In this document: piece by piece, positions 56,781 through 64,000 of the stretch
Position numbering within the stretch: the first letter of the stretch is position 1
How the letters are laid out: every line of letters starts with the position of its first letter
Assembly: GCA_040769125.1 (NCBI GenBank)
Contig: JAXGLO010000001.1
Location: 1,772,561-1,836,560 of the forward strand
DNA from: CAIXSE01 sp040769125
GTDB taxonomy: Bacteria > Actinomycetota > Thermoleophilia > UBA2241
Direction of reading: 5' to 3'
DNA: 64,000 nt
Notes under the pieces: generated by a model
The model's database searches: none
What the model was told of the DNA's origin: nothing
Seen by the model: the letters and a program-made list of their open reading frames with translations, nothing else
Program-made: the position numbers and the translations under genes

Positions 56781-56818
56781 TCCGGGGGCGGCCGCATGCT
56801 CTCGCGCAGAAAGCGAAA

Positions 56819-56849
56819 GGGGCGCCGCGGCCAACGACCGCGGCGCCCC
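56819..56849 (+). terminator. Hairpin terminator after the AI-2E permease gene
   Basis: A 12-bp perfect stem (GGGGCGCCGCGG and complement) with a 7-nt loop and a short GTTCT tail, 38 bp after the stop. The following 209 bp to the first CRISPR repeat carry no gene. Confidence 0.75.
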
Positions 56850-57058
56850 GTTCTCGGCTGGCTCCCCGTGTGCAACCCTCTTCATAACCATTCTCCATCA
56901 GACCCTTGAGTCGTAAGCCTTCGATATTCAACGAGTTATCAAAGAGCAGGCCGTTCCCGGTGGAACGGAAGCGGCGTCAAACTCGATTTCCCAATTACTC
57001 TACCCAATGCGGATGTCGCAAGTTGTGTCGCAATCCTGTCGCGAATTCAACAGTGGTT

Positions 57059-58004
57059 GTGTCCGTCGATCAGGTTGGTGCCGACGTCGGCACCGAGGAT
57101 GTCCCGGGTGTAGTGGAAGGTCGGTGGCAACTCCACCCCGATCGTGGTATCGATCGGGAGCCATTGAAGAAAGGAGAAGCCACCGATGAAGGAACCGTAT
57201 CAGATCTTTGAACAGCTCGTCGAGCCCCTCCCGGAGGCTGGCGGCGGCGTCTGGCCACTCGCGCTCGAGCCAGGTACCCGCCCCTCCTGGCTTCCGTGCC
57301 AGTTCTCGGCCACGTCCGTGGTGTCCTGATCGAGGTGGGCTCCGACGCACCGCCCCGGATGCCGAGGACGTGCTTGGTCCCCGTGTCGCGCAGAGTCTCT
57401 ACGGTGTCCGTCGATCAGGTTGGTGCCGACGTCGGCACCACGCCAGCTGGAGCCCATACGCGGCACGGATGGCGTGTCCGTCGATCAGGTTGGTGCCGAC
57501 GTCGGCACCACGGGAACAGATTACGCCGCCCAGATACTGGCTGAACGTGTCCGTCGATCAGGTTGGTGCCGACGTCGGCACCGGGACCAGGGGGAACGCC
57601 CCGGTGTCTTTCAGTAAGTGTCCGTCGATCAGGTTGGTGCCGACGTCGGCACCAGGAGAAGGGAGGGCATCATGACCACGACAATCATGTGTCCGTCGAT
57701 CAGGTTGGTGCCGACGTCGGCACCGTTATTCCTCTTGATTTAATCAAAGCAGAAAGATGGTGTCCGTCGATCAGGTTGGTGCCGACGTCGGCACCCTGAG
57801 TCTCCACCTCTTCAACAATCCGACCCGCGTGTCCGTCGATCAGGTTGGTGCCGACGTCGGCACCGCCGAGGTCACGGAAGAGTACAAGACCGCGCTTGGG
57901 TGTCCGTCGATCAGGTTGGTGCCGACGTCGGCACCTCGGAATCTGACTACTACTGCACCCTATTTCACGTGTCCGTCGATCAGGTTGGTGCCGACGTCGG
58001 CACC
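57059..58004 (-). CRISPR. Type V-B CRISPR array, 10 identical 36-nt repeats
   Basis: Ten perfect copies of a 36-nt repeat start at 57059, 57404, 57474, 57547, 57618, 57689, 57760, 57829, 57900 and 57969. Plus-strand reading starts GTGTCCGTCGATCAGG and ends in the 18-nt palindrome GGTGCCGACGTCGGCACC. The eight regular spacers are 33-37 nt. The interval between repeats 1 and 2 is 309 bp and contains mobile-element-like sequence. Minus-strand transcription is inferred: the tracrRNA and its promoter point that way, cas genes are on that strand, and the minus-strand repeat ends CTGATCGACGGACAC, like the CTGAGAAGTGGCAC end of the Alicyclobacillus repeat. The leader would then be right of 58004. Confidence 0.97.
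57095..57403 (-). mobile_element. Probable IS256-family remnant inside the array
   Basis: This 309-bp interval lies between two perfect repeats where a ~35-nt spacer is expected. On the minus strand, about 57205-57290 encodes LEREWPDAAASLREGLDELF, which resembles the segment near the C-terminus of IS256/Mutator transposases. The rest of the transposase is missing. The sequence GGTGGAGTTGCCACCGACC nearby resembles the 3' non-coding end of such elements. It was probably inserted in the leader-distal spacer and then mostly deleted. Confidence 0.5.
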
Positions 58005-58212
58005 CGCCGCCCTTCCAAACCCTTGCTGGCACAGCGTTTTCACACCGCCATGCGAGCATGGCCAGACGTTGGTAGATTTGCACCTTGCGACGGGCACTTT
58101 CAAGTGGCTCCAACTCCCTTCATTTCAAGGAATCTCAAGGGGTTCGAGCATCCCCTGGACCCCCCTTCACCACCTCCGCGCTCGCGGAGGCTGTTGAGGA
58201 GTCCGCTCCTTC

Positions 58213-58301
58213 GTCGGAACAAAACTGATCGACTCCACGGTGCCAAGCCCATTGAAGGGGAAGACACGTGCCGTGGCATTCTCGCCTCCTGTAGAGGCAG
58301 T
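58213..58301 (-). ncRNA. Predicted tracrRNA of the type V-B system
   Basis: The sequence at 58213-58233 matches the complement of repeat positions 10-30 at 18 of 21 bases, including an unbroken 9-bp block (CTGATCGAC). Read on the minus strand from about 58301, the RNA has a 5' hairpin (58285-58299, GCCTC/GAGGC) and a long stem closed by CCACGG/CCGTGG (58272-58277 with 58235-58240) with an inner CCC/GGG hairpin. The anti-repeat GTCGATCAG follows directly. This parallels the Alicyclobacillus Cas12b guide, where CCCGTTGAG leads into the anti-repeat. The 3' end is uncertain; a hairpin CCTCCGC/GCGGAGG (58178-58195) lies just beyond. Confidence 0.75.
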
Positions 58302-58307
58302 ATAAAA

Positions 58308-58336
58308 ATATACCTTCCGACGCTCATAAAGTCAAA
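58308..58336 (-). promoter_or_regulatory. Sigma70-like promoter for the tracrRNA
   Basis: The minus strand carries TTGACT (58336-58331), a 17-bp spacer and TATATT (58313-58308). The -35 box overlaps the cas2 stop codon. Transcription would start near 58301, at the 5' end of the predicted tracrRNA. It might also drive the array if the tracrRNA terminator leaks. Confidence 0.75.
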
Positions 58337-58622
58337 CAACAACGATGCCGCTGTCCTGCTCGGGAAGAGGTTGGCCGATAACCGTGGCCGCTTCGCGGGC
58401 ATCCTTCTCGTTAGGGCCAAGGTCCAGAATCATGGCCTGATCTTCCTTCTGATTCATTTGCTCCTCGAGATCGGTCTGCAACCGCACGCGGTCGATGTCT
58501 TTGAGCACACAAAAGAAGACCGAGAACTGCCAGGCTTCGCCGTACCCTTTAAGCACCTTGTGGACACGCCGCAATCGTTTTGGATCTCTGATGTCGTAAC
58601 AAACCAGGTAGCATCGACGCAT
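58332..58622 (-). CDS. cas2: CRISPR-associated endoribonuclease-fold protein Cas2
   Basis: A 96-residue Cas2 that bridges two Cas1 dimers during spacer integration. The N-terminal YLVCYDIRDPKRLRRVHKVL has the conserved Asp after the first strand, followed by GEAWQFSVFFCVLKDIDRVRL and a ferredoxin-fold C-terminus ending SGIVVV. The ATG at 58622 has GGAGG with good spacing; a same-frame start five codons upstream is possible. It is 16 bp downstream of cas4-cas1. Its stop codon is embedded in the -35 box of the tracrRNA promoter. Confidence 0.95.
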   Translation of the reverse strand: MRRCYLVCYDIRDPKRLRRVHKVLKGYGEAWQFSVFFCVLKDIDRVRLQTDLEEQMNQKEDQAMILDLGPNEKDAREAATVIGQPLPEQDSGIVVV

Positions 58623-58638
58623 AATAGCCTCCGGCAAC

Positions 58639-60357
58639 TCAGCGCGTGGTCAGGAACGCCAGAGAAGGAATATCTCCCGTGAGCCAGGCCGCAATCATTC
58701 GCGCATGCAAAACGATCATTCGCCGGTAGCTCAAACGATACTCGAAGACCGGATGGGTGACCTCTGTATCCATTCTTCTGCCAAGTGCATTGAAAAAGCC
58801 CCGTCTGCCGGCATCGGTGAGCGAACAGCCGGAGGCAGTGCGAAGAAAATGTCCCTCGGTCAATTCGCCTCGGTTAAAGCATGTGATCGCCACGGAATCC
58901 GCGATCAGTGGTCGAAACGGTTCCATGAGATCGAGCGCGAGCGCGGGACGTCCCGGCTTCGATACGTGAAATCCGCCGATAGAGGGCTCCAGTCTTGCGA
59001 GGCGCAACGCCGCCACGCATTCGTGAGTCAACATCGAGTACGCAAGCGACAGACAGGAGTTGATGGGATCGGGTGGAGGTCTGCGCTTCCTGCCGTTGGC
59101 ATCGAATTCCACCGACAGAGGGCCCTTGAACATTCCAGAAAAATGCCCGAAGTAGATGGCCGCCGCCTGACCCTCATGCCCGCGCACCGAATCTACCGAA
59201 TCCGACTGCGCCGCATTCTTAGCCTCCTTCACCAGATCAGCAGCTACGCCAGCAGGCAGCGAGCTGTGATTGCGGAGAAGGAGTGTTCGTTGGTTCATGA
59301 TCTTGGCCGACACGAGGGCACGTGCAAGTTCGAGGCAGACCTCCATGCGGTCGAGTTTACGAATCTGTGACCTTCGAACCTCGGCGCTGACTGAATCGAG
59401 CGGATCGATCATGGCCACCAGCCGTCCCGCCGGTGAAAGAAACGCGATAGGAGTGTTCATGTCGGCAAGGGCACGAATCGCCTGGGTGGTGATTTGCACA
59501 GAACCAAGCAGTGAAAGGCTTTCGAGGTTGGCAAGCGGCATGGTCTTGACCGCGGAGCCATTCTTGTCGGTGACTCTCAATTCCATGCCGCGAACTCCGA
59601 CCTTCACGCCTTCTTGCTGAGCCACCACATGAATGCCGTCATCGCGCGGCGGCCAGATCTTTCTCGGGGTAAGTTCGTCACTTGAAGATTGAGCACGCTG
59701 GTGATTGACCTCGTCCGGCAGGCATATCGGCTGAAGCGAGCACCGCGGACAGCGCGGATCATTGACCAACGGGAGAGGCCGTGAACCTTCGGCGCATTGT
59801 TTCGCGTTGTCCAGGGTCAGCAAGGCTTCGGCCTTGAGAGCATCATCGACAGTGATTCTGAGACGAAGCTTCTCCCCGGCGTAGTAGATGACCGCTTCAC
59901 TAACCGTGTACCCGGCGTCCTCAAGAAGAATAGCTTGCAAGCCCACTTGAACACGGTCCGTGGGCCACGCTTCTGTGTGCGAAAGTGGAGCTTCCTCTGC
60001 TTCGCCCGGATCGTCGGGAGGTGGACCCAATGAAACGCGCTTAGGACGACCTTTGCGATATTCGACGGGCACTGCGACTTGACCCGAGATCTCCGCCAAG
60101 TCCAATGTCGCGGTGAGACCGAGCGACTCGCTTGTTAAAGCCAGACTCCGAACTACTTTCGGCCGATCGGGGTCCACCTCACTTTCATCCACCTTCTCCT
60201 GAGCGGCGCTGGGTTTGTCTACGCGTCGATGGACAGCGACCCCTTTCTCCGTGTCACTGCTGGGGACAAAGATGCCTTCTACCTGCATGTAGTAGAAAAG
60301 ACGCGGGCAGTAGGCATGTTCGGCCACGTTCCGGGCCGGCCAAAGGCTCTCATCCAT
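58639..60357 (-). CDS. cas4-cas1: Cas4-Cas1 fusion protein
   Basis: A 572-residue adaptation protein. The Cas4 part (1-~220) has cluster cysteines Cys17 (AYCPRLFYY) and Cys203/206/212 (CPRCSLQPIC), and RecB-nuclease residues Asp86 (TATLDLAE) and Glu99/Lys102 (PVEYRKG). The Cas1 part (~240-572) has the metal ligands Glu395 (RGHEGQAAAIYF), His464 (GGFHVSKPGR) and Asp476/Glu479 (ALDLMEPFRP). Cas4-Cas1 fusions are known in type V-B and type I-G (formerly I-U) loci. The neighbouring RuvC effector decides for V-B. The Cas4 domain is expected to check the PAM of new spacers. Confidence 0.96.
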   Translation of the reverse strand: MDESLWPARNVAEHAYCPRLFYYMQVEGIFVPSSDTEKGVAVHRRVDKPSAAQEKVDESEVDPDRPKVVRSLALTSESLGLTATLDLAEISGQVAVPVEYRKGRPKRVSLGPPPDDPGEAEEAPLSHTEAWPTDRVQVGLQAILLEDAGYTVSEAVIYYAGEKLRLRITVDDALKAEALLTLDNAKQCAEGSRPLPLVNDPRCPRCSLQPICLPDEVNHQRAQSSSDELTPRKIWPPRDDGIHVVAQQEGVKVGVRGMELRVTDKNGSAVKTMPLANLESLSLLGSVQITTQAIRALADMNTPIAFLSPAGRLVAMIDPLDSVSAEVRRSQIRKLDRMEVCLELARALVSAKIMNQRTLLLRNHSSLPAGVAADLVKEAKNAAQSDSVDSVRGHEGQAAAIYFGHFSGMFKGPLSVEFDANGRKRRPPPDPINSCLSLAYSMLTHECVAALRLARLEPSIGGFHVSKPGRPALALDLMEPFRPLIADSVAITCFNRGELTEGHFLRTASGCSLTDAGRRGFFNALGRRMDTEVTHPVFEYRLSYRRMIVLHARMIAAWLTGDIPSLAFLTTR

Positions 60358-60387
60358 AGTAGGCTCCCGGCCACGGAGTGGTCATCA

Positions 60388-63300
60388 TTATTGTTTCTCC
60401 CGGCTATTTGTTGGGCACGCAAAGCTGCGCAGGATATCGACCACTCGAGCCTGCACTTGATTCTGATAGGCGGAATAGACTTCCCACGCCACGCCCTCTG
60501 TCGAAATCTCCCGTGAAGAGACATCTCGCCAGAGGTTAACAACCTCTTTGGACTGTGACTTGGCCTTCCCGGCTTTCTTCCTGGTTACGCCTCCGCTGAC
60601 AACCGACGCATCTTTGAGTGGCATGTCCAGGTTGATCGCGGCACTACCTTTTACCTTGTCTGGGGTGGGTTTGAAGCTGGCTGGATCGCATGGTACATAC
60701 CACCACTTTCCCGGCCAGTCCGGGTCAGTAAGCGCCCGCAGACCGATGTTTGCGGCGGCGTTCAGGTCGGCTTGAAGGCTCTTCGCTCCCTGGGAGTCCC
60801 GGCTGGCCGAAACAAATATCTCGCCTCCGCTTACTGGAACACGGACAACCCCGGCCTTCTCCCAATCGGCTACAGTTTTGTCCTTCCACATTGCGTTCAG
60901 GTCACGGAGGAACCGTTCGCGTGCGTCGCCCTTGTTCCCGGCCTGCTTCGCCTCCGCTTGCTTAACCTGCTTCCTCCAGAACGGCGACCGCATGAATTCA
61001 TTGACGGGCACATCCTGACAGCGGATACCGGGCGCTCCGGTACGGGAGTCCTGGCGCGACGTGTAGCTCGCCGAAACTTCGCGGAGGTGCAGGCCGTGCA
61101 GTTGGCAGGCTTCGGCCAGGTACTTCTTGACCTTTGAGGACGACCAGGTCATGAGTTGACGATTTTCCCGCCGAGTACGAGTTTCCTCCGGCCGGTAGTG
61201 GGTGAGGTCTTCGATGACGATGGCGTGGCATGGCTCGTCTACGCGGACGTCTGGGCGTTTGGGGTCCTTGCCTCCCATGGGCCGCCTCATCCGCCCGATA
61301 CCGAGCGCCGCCTCGCCTATGCGACTGGCAAGTTGCTTGACGCGCTGCTCGCGTAAATGTTCCAGGGCGTCCAAGGCGCTCTGCCCAAACTGTTCTTTGG
61401 TTTCAGCCCTTGTGCCGTCCGGTTGAAGGCGGGTGAAGAATCCCACCTGAACCTTGCGACGGAACTCGGTAAGCGTGGCAAGACGGGGAAGGGAGAGCCC
61501 GCCGACCTTGCGAATGGCCGGGTCACTGGCGTGCTTTCCACGTGGGAGGACCCAATCCTTGAACCAACGTAGCTGTTTTCTCCACCCCCCATCGTCATCT
61601 TCCCATCGTTTCTTCCAAGCGTCGTGGAAAGCCTCCCGAAGGGTCACATCCCGGGCCAGCGCCTGCGCCACATCGTAGAGGTTTTCTCGATTCTCCTTTT
61701 GCTTCTTTTTGCGCTCTACACCGGAGACCTCCTCACCGATTTCCTCCGGAGCCTTGTATCCGGACAACCTGGTGATATGGTCATCCCACAATTGCTTTGC
61801 CGCGTCGTCCCGCCATCCACGGGAGGATGTCAATCCATACCAGAGGAGCAGAGCATCTTGGATAAATTCGATGTGCTTACCATTCCGCGCAGTCGCATCT
61901 TCGCTCGCTGAAGCATCTTTCGCCTCGGTGAAGTAGTATCTGCGGTCACCGGGCATGGGTTTGTATTCCGCTGTCATGGCGAAGGCGATTCGCGCACGGT
62001 CGCCATGGCGTTTGAGCGCGAGGCGCATGGTGCGGACGGCGGAGGACATCAGTTCGTCCACGGAAAGCGATGGCTTACGGAGTTCGCCTTCGTCCGTCTC
62101 GGCAGAGCCTTGAACCTCGTTTGCCGGTGTCCAGCCCAGATTACGTAGCTCATCGAGTCTCGATTTTTGCTTGCCGGACTGGCCCCAGGCTGCCTTGACC
62201 AATCGGTCGATAATTGGCGCGGTCCTGCCCAACTCGGCTTCGAGTCGATGCACCGCCCATATCTCCTCGTTGGACGCCTCGCGAACCCCTTCCTCCTCGC
62301 CTTGGAGCTTGATGAGGAACTGGCGGTCCAGGCGCGCCCACGGGGCGGGATGCTGCGTGCCGCCCGGCAATGTGTCCGCGCCGATGCGGCGATAGATGGT
62401 GGTTTCCTCGACCATGACTTGATTGCCCTTCTTCTGCTTTGTCGCTTTTCTCTTGAGATGCAGGTAAAGATCGCTCGCCTTCGGCGCTTCATGCCCGGCG
62501 ACCTGGCACGCTTTCTTGACCTGCTCAGCGTTTACCGTTTCCCATACCGCGCACGCTGCGGCGTAGCGGTGGCCGAGGTCTACAGAAAGCACTCGCAGGC
62601 CGGGTAGACGGGAGAGGATGAGCCGGGCGTGGCCTTTCCGATCCTTGTTTGTATCAGCATGGGGCCAGTATTGCGGGTTGATTCTGAGCTGGAGCTTTTC
62701 GGCAAATTCGCACCACGGACCTTGCGGTTGCAGCTTTGCCGAGAAAGTCACCAACCAACGGATGCGGTCCATCATTCCGGACATCCGGCGCTCACGTTCT
62801 TGGTCGGATAAACTGAGGTTGTCCCTCACTACGGCGATGGCTTCCAACTGCTGCCTTGGAGCCTGCAACCTGCCATTCCAGTCTGCTTGTTCAAAGAGCC
62901 CCGAGATTTTCACCTCATCGCTCTTGGTCACATTTGAAGCCGCTCGTCCCAATCTGTCCGCGCGGGCAACCTCGGAAGATCCATCATTCTGAACATCTTG
63001 TCCGAGAGCCAGATCATGCGCCAACCTCTTGGACTGCCAGCACAAAGGAACTGATACCATCCCGTTCCCGGTCCAAAGCGTCAGGCAAAGCGCTCGAGGA
63101 AAGGGCGTTTGCGCGTTTTTGTGGACGTCAAAACAGATGTCCCAGCGGGACTTCCCGAAATCGCAGAAGATGGGATGCAAAAGCGCGTCGGGGTGGCGGT
63201 ACGCCGGCACCTTGAAGTGCCGTTTCTTGAATTCCGCTTCGGCAGCAAGAGCGTAGTCAATCAGCGGCTGAGGGTCGGGAGCTTTCGCGGCATCGCCTTC

Positions 63301-64000
63301 CTTGTGCCAAACGCATACGGCGTCGTCTTCGGCGAGAGCCTCGAATAGCTGGATGTCACCGAACTTGTCGATCTCCGGATCGTCCTGCAACGCCCGAGCG
63401 GCGGCAATCCGGTCGGCGCTGGTACTACATGAACTCTTACTCCATGCGGCGACCACTTCCTTCCATCCGTCCACCGCCCGCCGACGGATACGGTAGGGTT
63501 CCAAAGCACCTGACGTTCCCGAACGTTCCGAGCAGAACGAATCCAACCAATCCCTCACCGGACCAGGGACGTTGGCCATCTTCTGGGTATCTTCCTCAAA
63601 GCGACGACGCTCCGCCTCGGCACGCTTGATCCACGTGTGGGCCAACGAAACACGGCGGGCCGCGTGGTCAAGTATGACGGCGAACTCGGAATGCCTGGCC
63701 GAGCCTCCATCCTGCAAGTAAGTGAACCCACAAACTGCCTCCACGTTCTTCAGGATCGCGTCGGAGTATGGTCGTCTGCCCTTCGATCCGGTATTTTGAT
63801 TGCACTTCTGGGCATCTTTGGTCGCTTTATCTTTCAGGCTCGCAAGGTCCTGTTGAGTAACGGTGGTTTTGGTGGCGAGCTGATTGAGAAGGTTGCGTGT
63901 CGCGCTCTTGTAACCGGGACCGCTGATCAGACCAAGCACGCCTTGTAGGTCATTCGATGCAAGAGTGGATTCATTGAGGGCGGCTACGAGATTATTAATA
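60388..64000 (-). CDS. cas12b: Cas12b (C2c1) effector nuclease, N-terminus beyond the window
   Basis: RNA-guided DNA nuclease of type V-B. About 1203 codons are visible and the frame stays open to base 64000, so the start lies outside. The RuvC site is complete. Numbered from the GTG at 63939: Asp454 in RVLSVDLGHRYAAAC, Glu910 in CHAIVIEDLTHYRPEE, Asp1058 in SLQADLNAAANIGLRAL. RuvC-II flanks (ENRQLMTWSSSKVKKYLAEA; SRQDSRTGAPGIRCQDV) closely match Alicyclobacillus Cas12b. TLPGGTQHPAPWARLDRQ and FLIKLQGEEEG are further conserved stretches. The Asp-to-Glu distance is 456 residues against 278 there, so an insert is present. First gene of cas12b-cas4/1-cas2; 30 bp separate it from cas4-cas1. Confidence 0.94.
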   Translation of the reverse strand, partial: INNLVAALNESTLASNDLQGVLGLISGPGYKSATRNLLNQLATKTTVTQQDLASLKDKATKDAQKCNQNTGSKGRRPYSDAILKNVEAVCGFTYLQDGGSARHSEFAVILDHAARRVSLAHTWIKRAEAERRRFEEDTQKMANVPGPVRDWLDSFCSERSGTSGALEPYRIRRRAVDGWKEVVAAWSKSSCSTSADRIAAARALQDDPEIDKFGDIQLFEALAEDDAVCVWHKEGDAAKAPDPQPLIDYALAAEAEFKKRHFKVPAYRHPDALLHPIFCDFGKSRWDICFDVHKNAQTPFPRALCLTLWTGNGMVSVPLCWQSKRLAHDLALGQDVQNDGSSEVARADRLGRAASNVTKSDEVKISGLFEQADWNGRLQAPRQQLEAIAVVRDNLSLSDQERERRMSGMMDRIRWLVTFSAKLQPQGPWCEFAEKLQLRINPQYWPHADTNKDRKGHARLILSRLPGLRVLSVDLGHRYAAACAVWETVNAEQVKKACQVAGHEAPKASDLYLHLKRKATKQKKGNQVMVEETTIYRRIGADTLPGGTQHPAPWARLDRQFLIKLQGEEEGVREASNEEIWAVHRLEAELGRTAPIIDRLVKAAWGQSGKQKSRLDELRNLGWTPANEVQGSAETDEGELRKPSLSVDELMSSAVRTMRLALKRHGDRARIAFAMTAEYKPMPGDRRYYFTEAKDASASEDATARNGKHIEFIQDALLLWYGLTSSRGWRDDAAKQLWDDHITRLSGYKAPEEIGEEVSGVERKKKQKENRENLYDVAQALARDVTLREAFHDAWKKRWEDDDGGWRKQLRWFKDWVLPRGKHASDPAIRKVGGLSLPRLATLTEFRRKVQVGFFTRLQPDGTRAETKEQFGQSALDALEHLREQRVKQLASRIGEAALGIGRMRRPMGGKDPKRPDVRVDEPCHAIVIEDLTHYRPEETRTRRENRQLMTWSSSKVKKYLAEACQLHGLHLREVSASYTSRQDSRTGAPGIRCQDVPVNEFMRSPFWRKQVKQAEAKQAGNKGDARERFLRDLNAMWKDKTVADWEKAGVVRVPVSGGEIFVSASRDSQGAKSLQADLNAAANIGLRALTDPDWPGKWWYVPCDPASFKPTPDKVKGSAAINLDMPLKDASVVSGGVTRKKAGKAKSQSKEVVNLWRDVSSREISTEGVAWEVYSAYQNQVQARVVDILRSFACPTNSREKQ

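Noticed and set aside
57321..57356. A stretch starting GTGTCCTGATCGAGG that looks like a degenerate repeat or a second anti-repeat
   Set aside because: Only about nine contiguous bases match the repeat complement (CCTGATCGA) and the rest diverges. It lies inside the mobile-element-like interval, whereas the 58213-58233 match is far longer and has a promoter.
58639..60357. Cas4-Cas1 fusion as evidence for a type I-G (I-U) system
   Set aside because: No Cas3, Csb or Cas8-like genes are present. The adjoining large protein has all three RuvC motifs of Cas12b.

Overview
The window looks like a chromosomal segment of a high-GC actinobacterium. Supporting signs are the GuaB3-type IMP dehydrogenase, an M-box-controlled MgtE/NRAMP pair, FtsEX with an M23 hydrolase, and frequent GTG/TTG starts. 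Thermoleophilia is possible, but the class cannot be fixed from sequence alone. About 57 kb is dense, high-GC housekeeping and metabolic sequence. The last ~7 kb has visibly lower GC and carries a CRISPR-Cas locus.

Layout. 1-4.0 kb: ilvD-ilvB-ilvN (minus strand). 4.0-6.4 kb: thioredoxin behind a CsoR-like operator, and glutamate dehydrogenase. 6.5-10.6 kb: guaA, guaB3 and a PfkB sugar kinase. 10.7-13.5 kb: an M-box Mg2+ riboswitch ahead of an MgtE N-domain/CBS protein and an NRAMP-like transporter. 13.6-16.4 kb: a coupled murI-queT-rph-rdgB operon. 17.3-24.1 kb: tRNA-Arg, smpB, RNase R, CtpA, an M23 hydrolase, ftsX and ftsE. 24.2-29.8 kb: a decayed ferredoxin, a PIG-V-like mannosyltransferase, a nitroreductase, ATP-dependent pckA, an NlpC/P60 hydrolase and a VanZ fragment.

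30-43 kb is an accessory metabolic cluster: hydantoinase HyuA/HyuB, a glycine-amidinotransferase-like enzyme, a double-domain Lrp regulator, a GntR regulator with a candidate operator, a UroD-type methyltransferase with its corrinoid protein, an NCS1 permease and an ion transporter. It looks like a pathway for an N-methylated or guanidino nitrogen compound such as creatinine, N-methylhydantoin or sarcosine, but the substrate is inferred.

43.5-50.7 kb is a small defence-type island: gene remnants with a D-arm-less tRNA-like sequence, a type IIL (MmeI-like) restriction-modification enzyme, a Cap4/DUF4297-like nuclease fragment, an intact IS481-family element and a TIR-like effector. 50.9-56.8 kb returns to core genes: tRNA-Cys, tRNA-Gly, a NIF3-RNase H fusion, an L,D-transpeptidase, a ferredoxin-NADP reductase-like protein, tRNA-Ile2 and an AI-2E family permease.

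57.0-64.0 kb is a type V-B CRISPR-Cas locus: array, predicted tracrRNA, cas2, a cas4-cas1 fusion and a large cas12b that runs off the window. The array has 10 identical 36-nt repeats, with the oldest interval enlarged by what looks like an IS256-family remnant. I predict a minus-strand tracrRNA between cas2 and the array. It has an 18/21-nt anti-repeat and a near-consensus promoter overlapping the cas2 stop codon. Its fold parallels the Alicyclobacillus Cas12b guide, which argues that the array is also transcribed on the minus strand. The effector's RuvC-I to RuvC-II spacing is much larger than in the characterised Alicyclobacillus protein. A divergent type V-B system in what looks like an actinobacterial chromosome is the most notable content.
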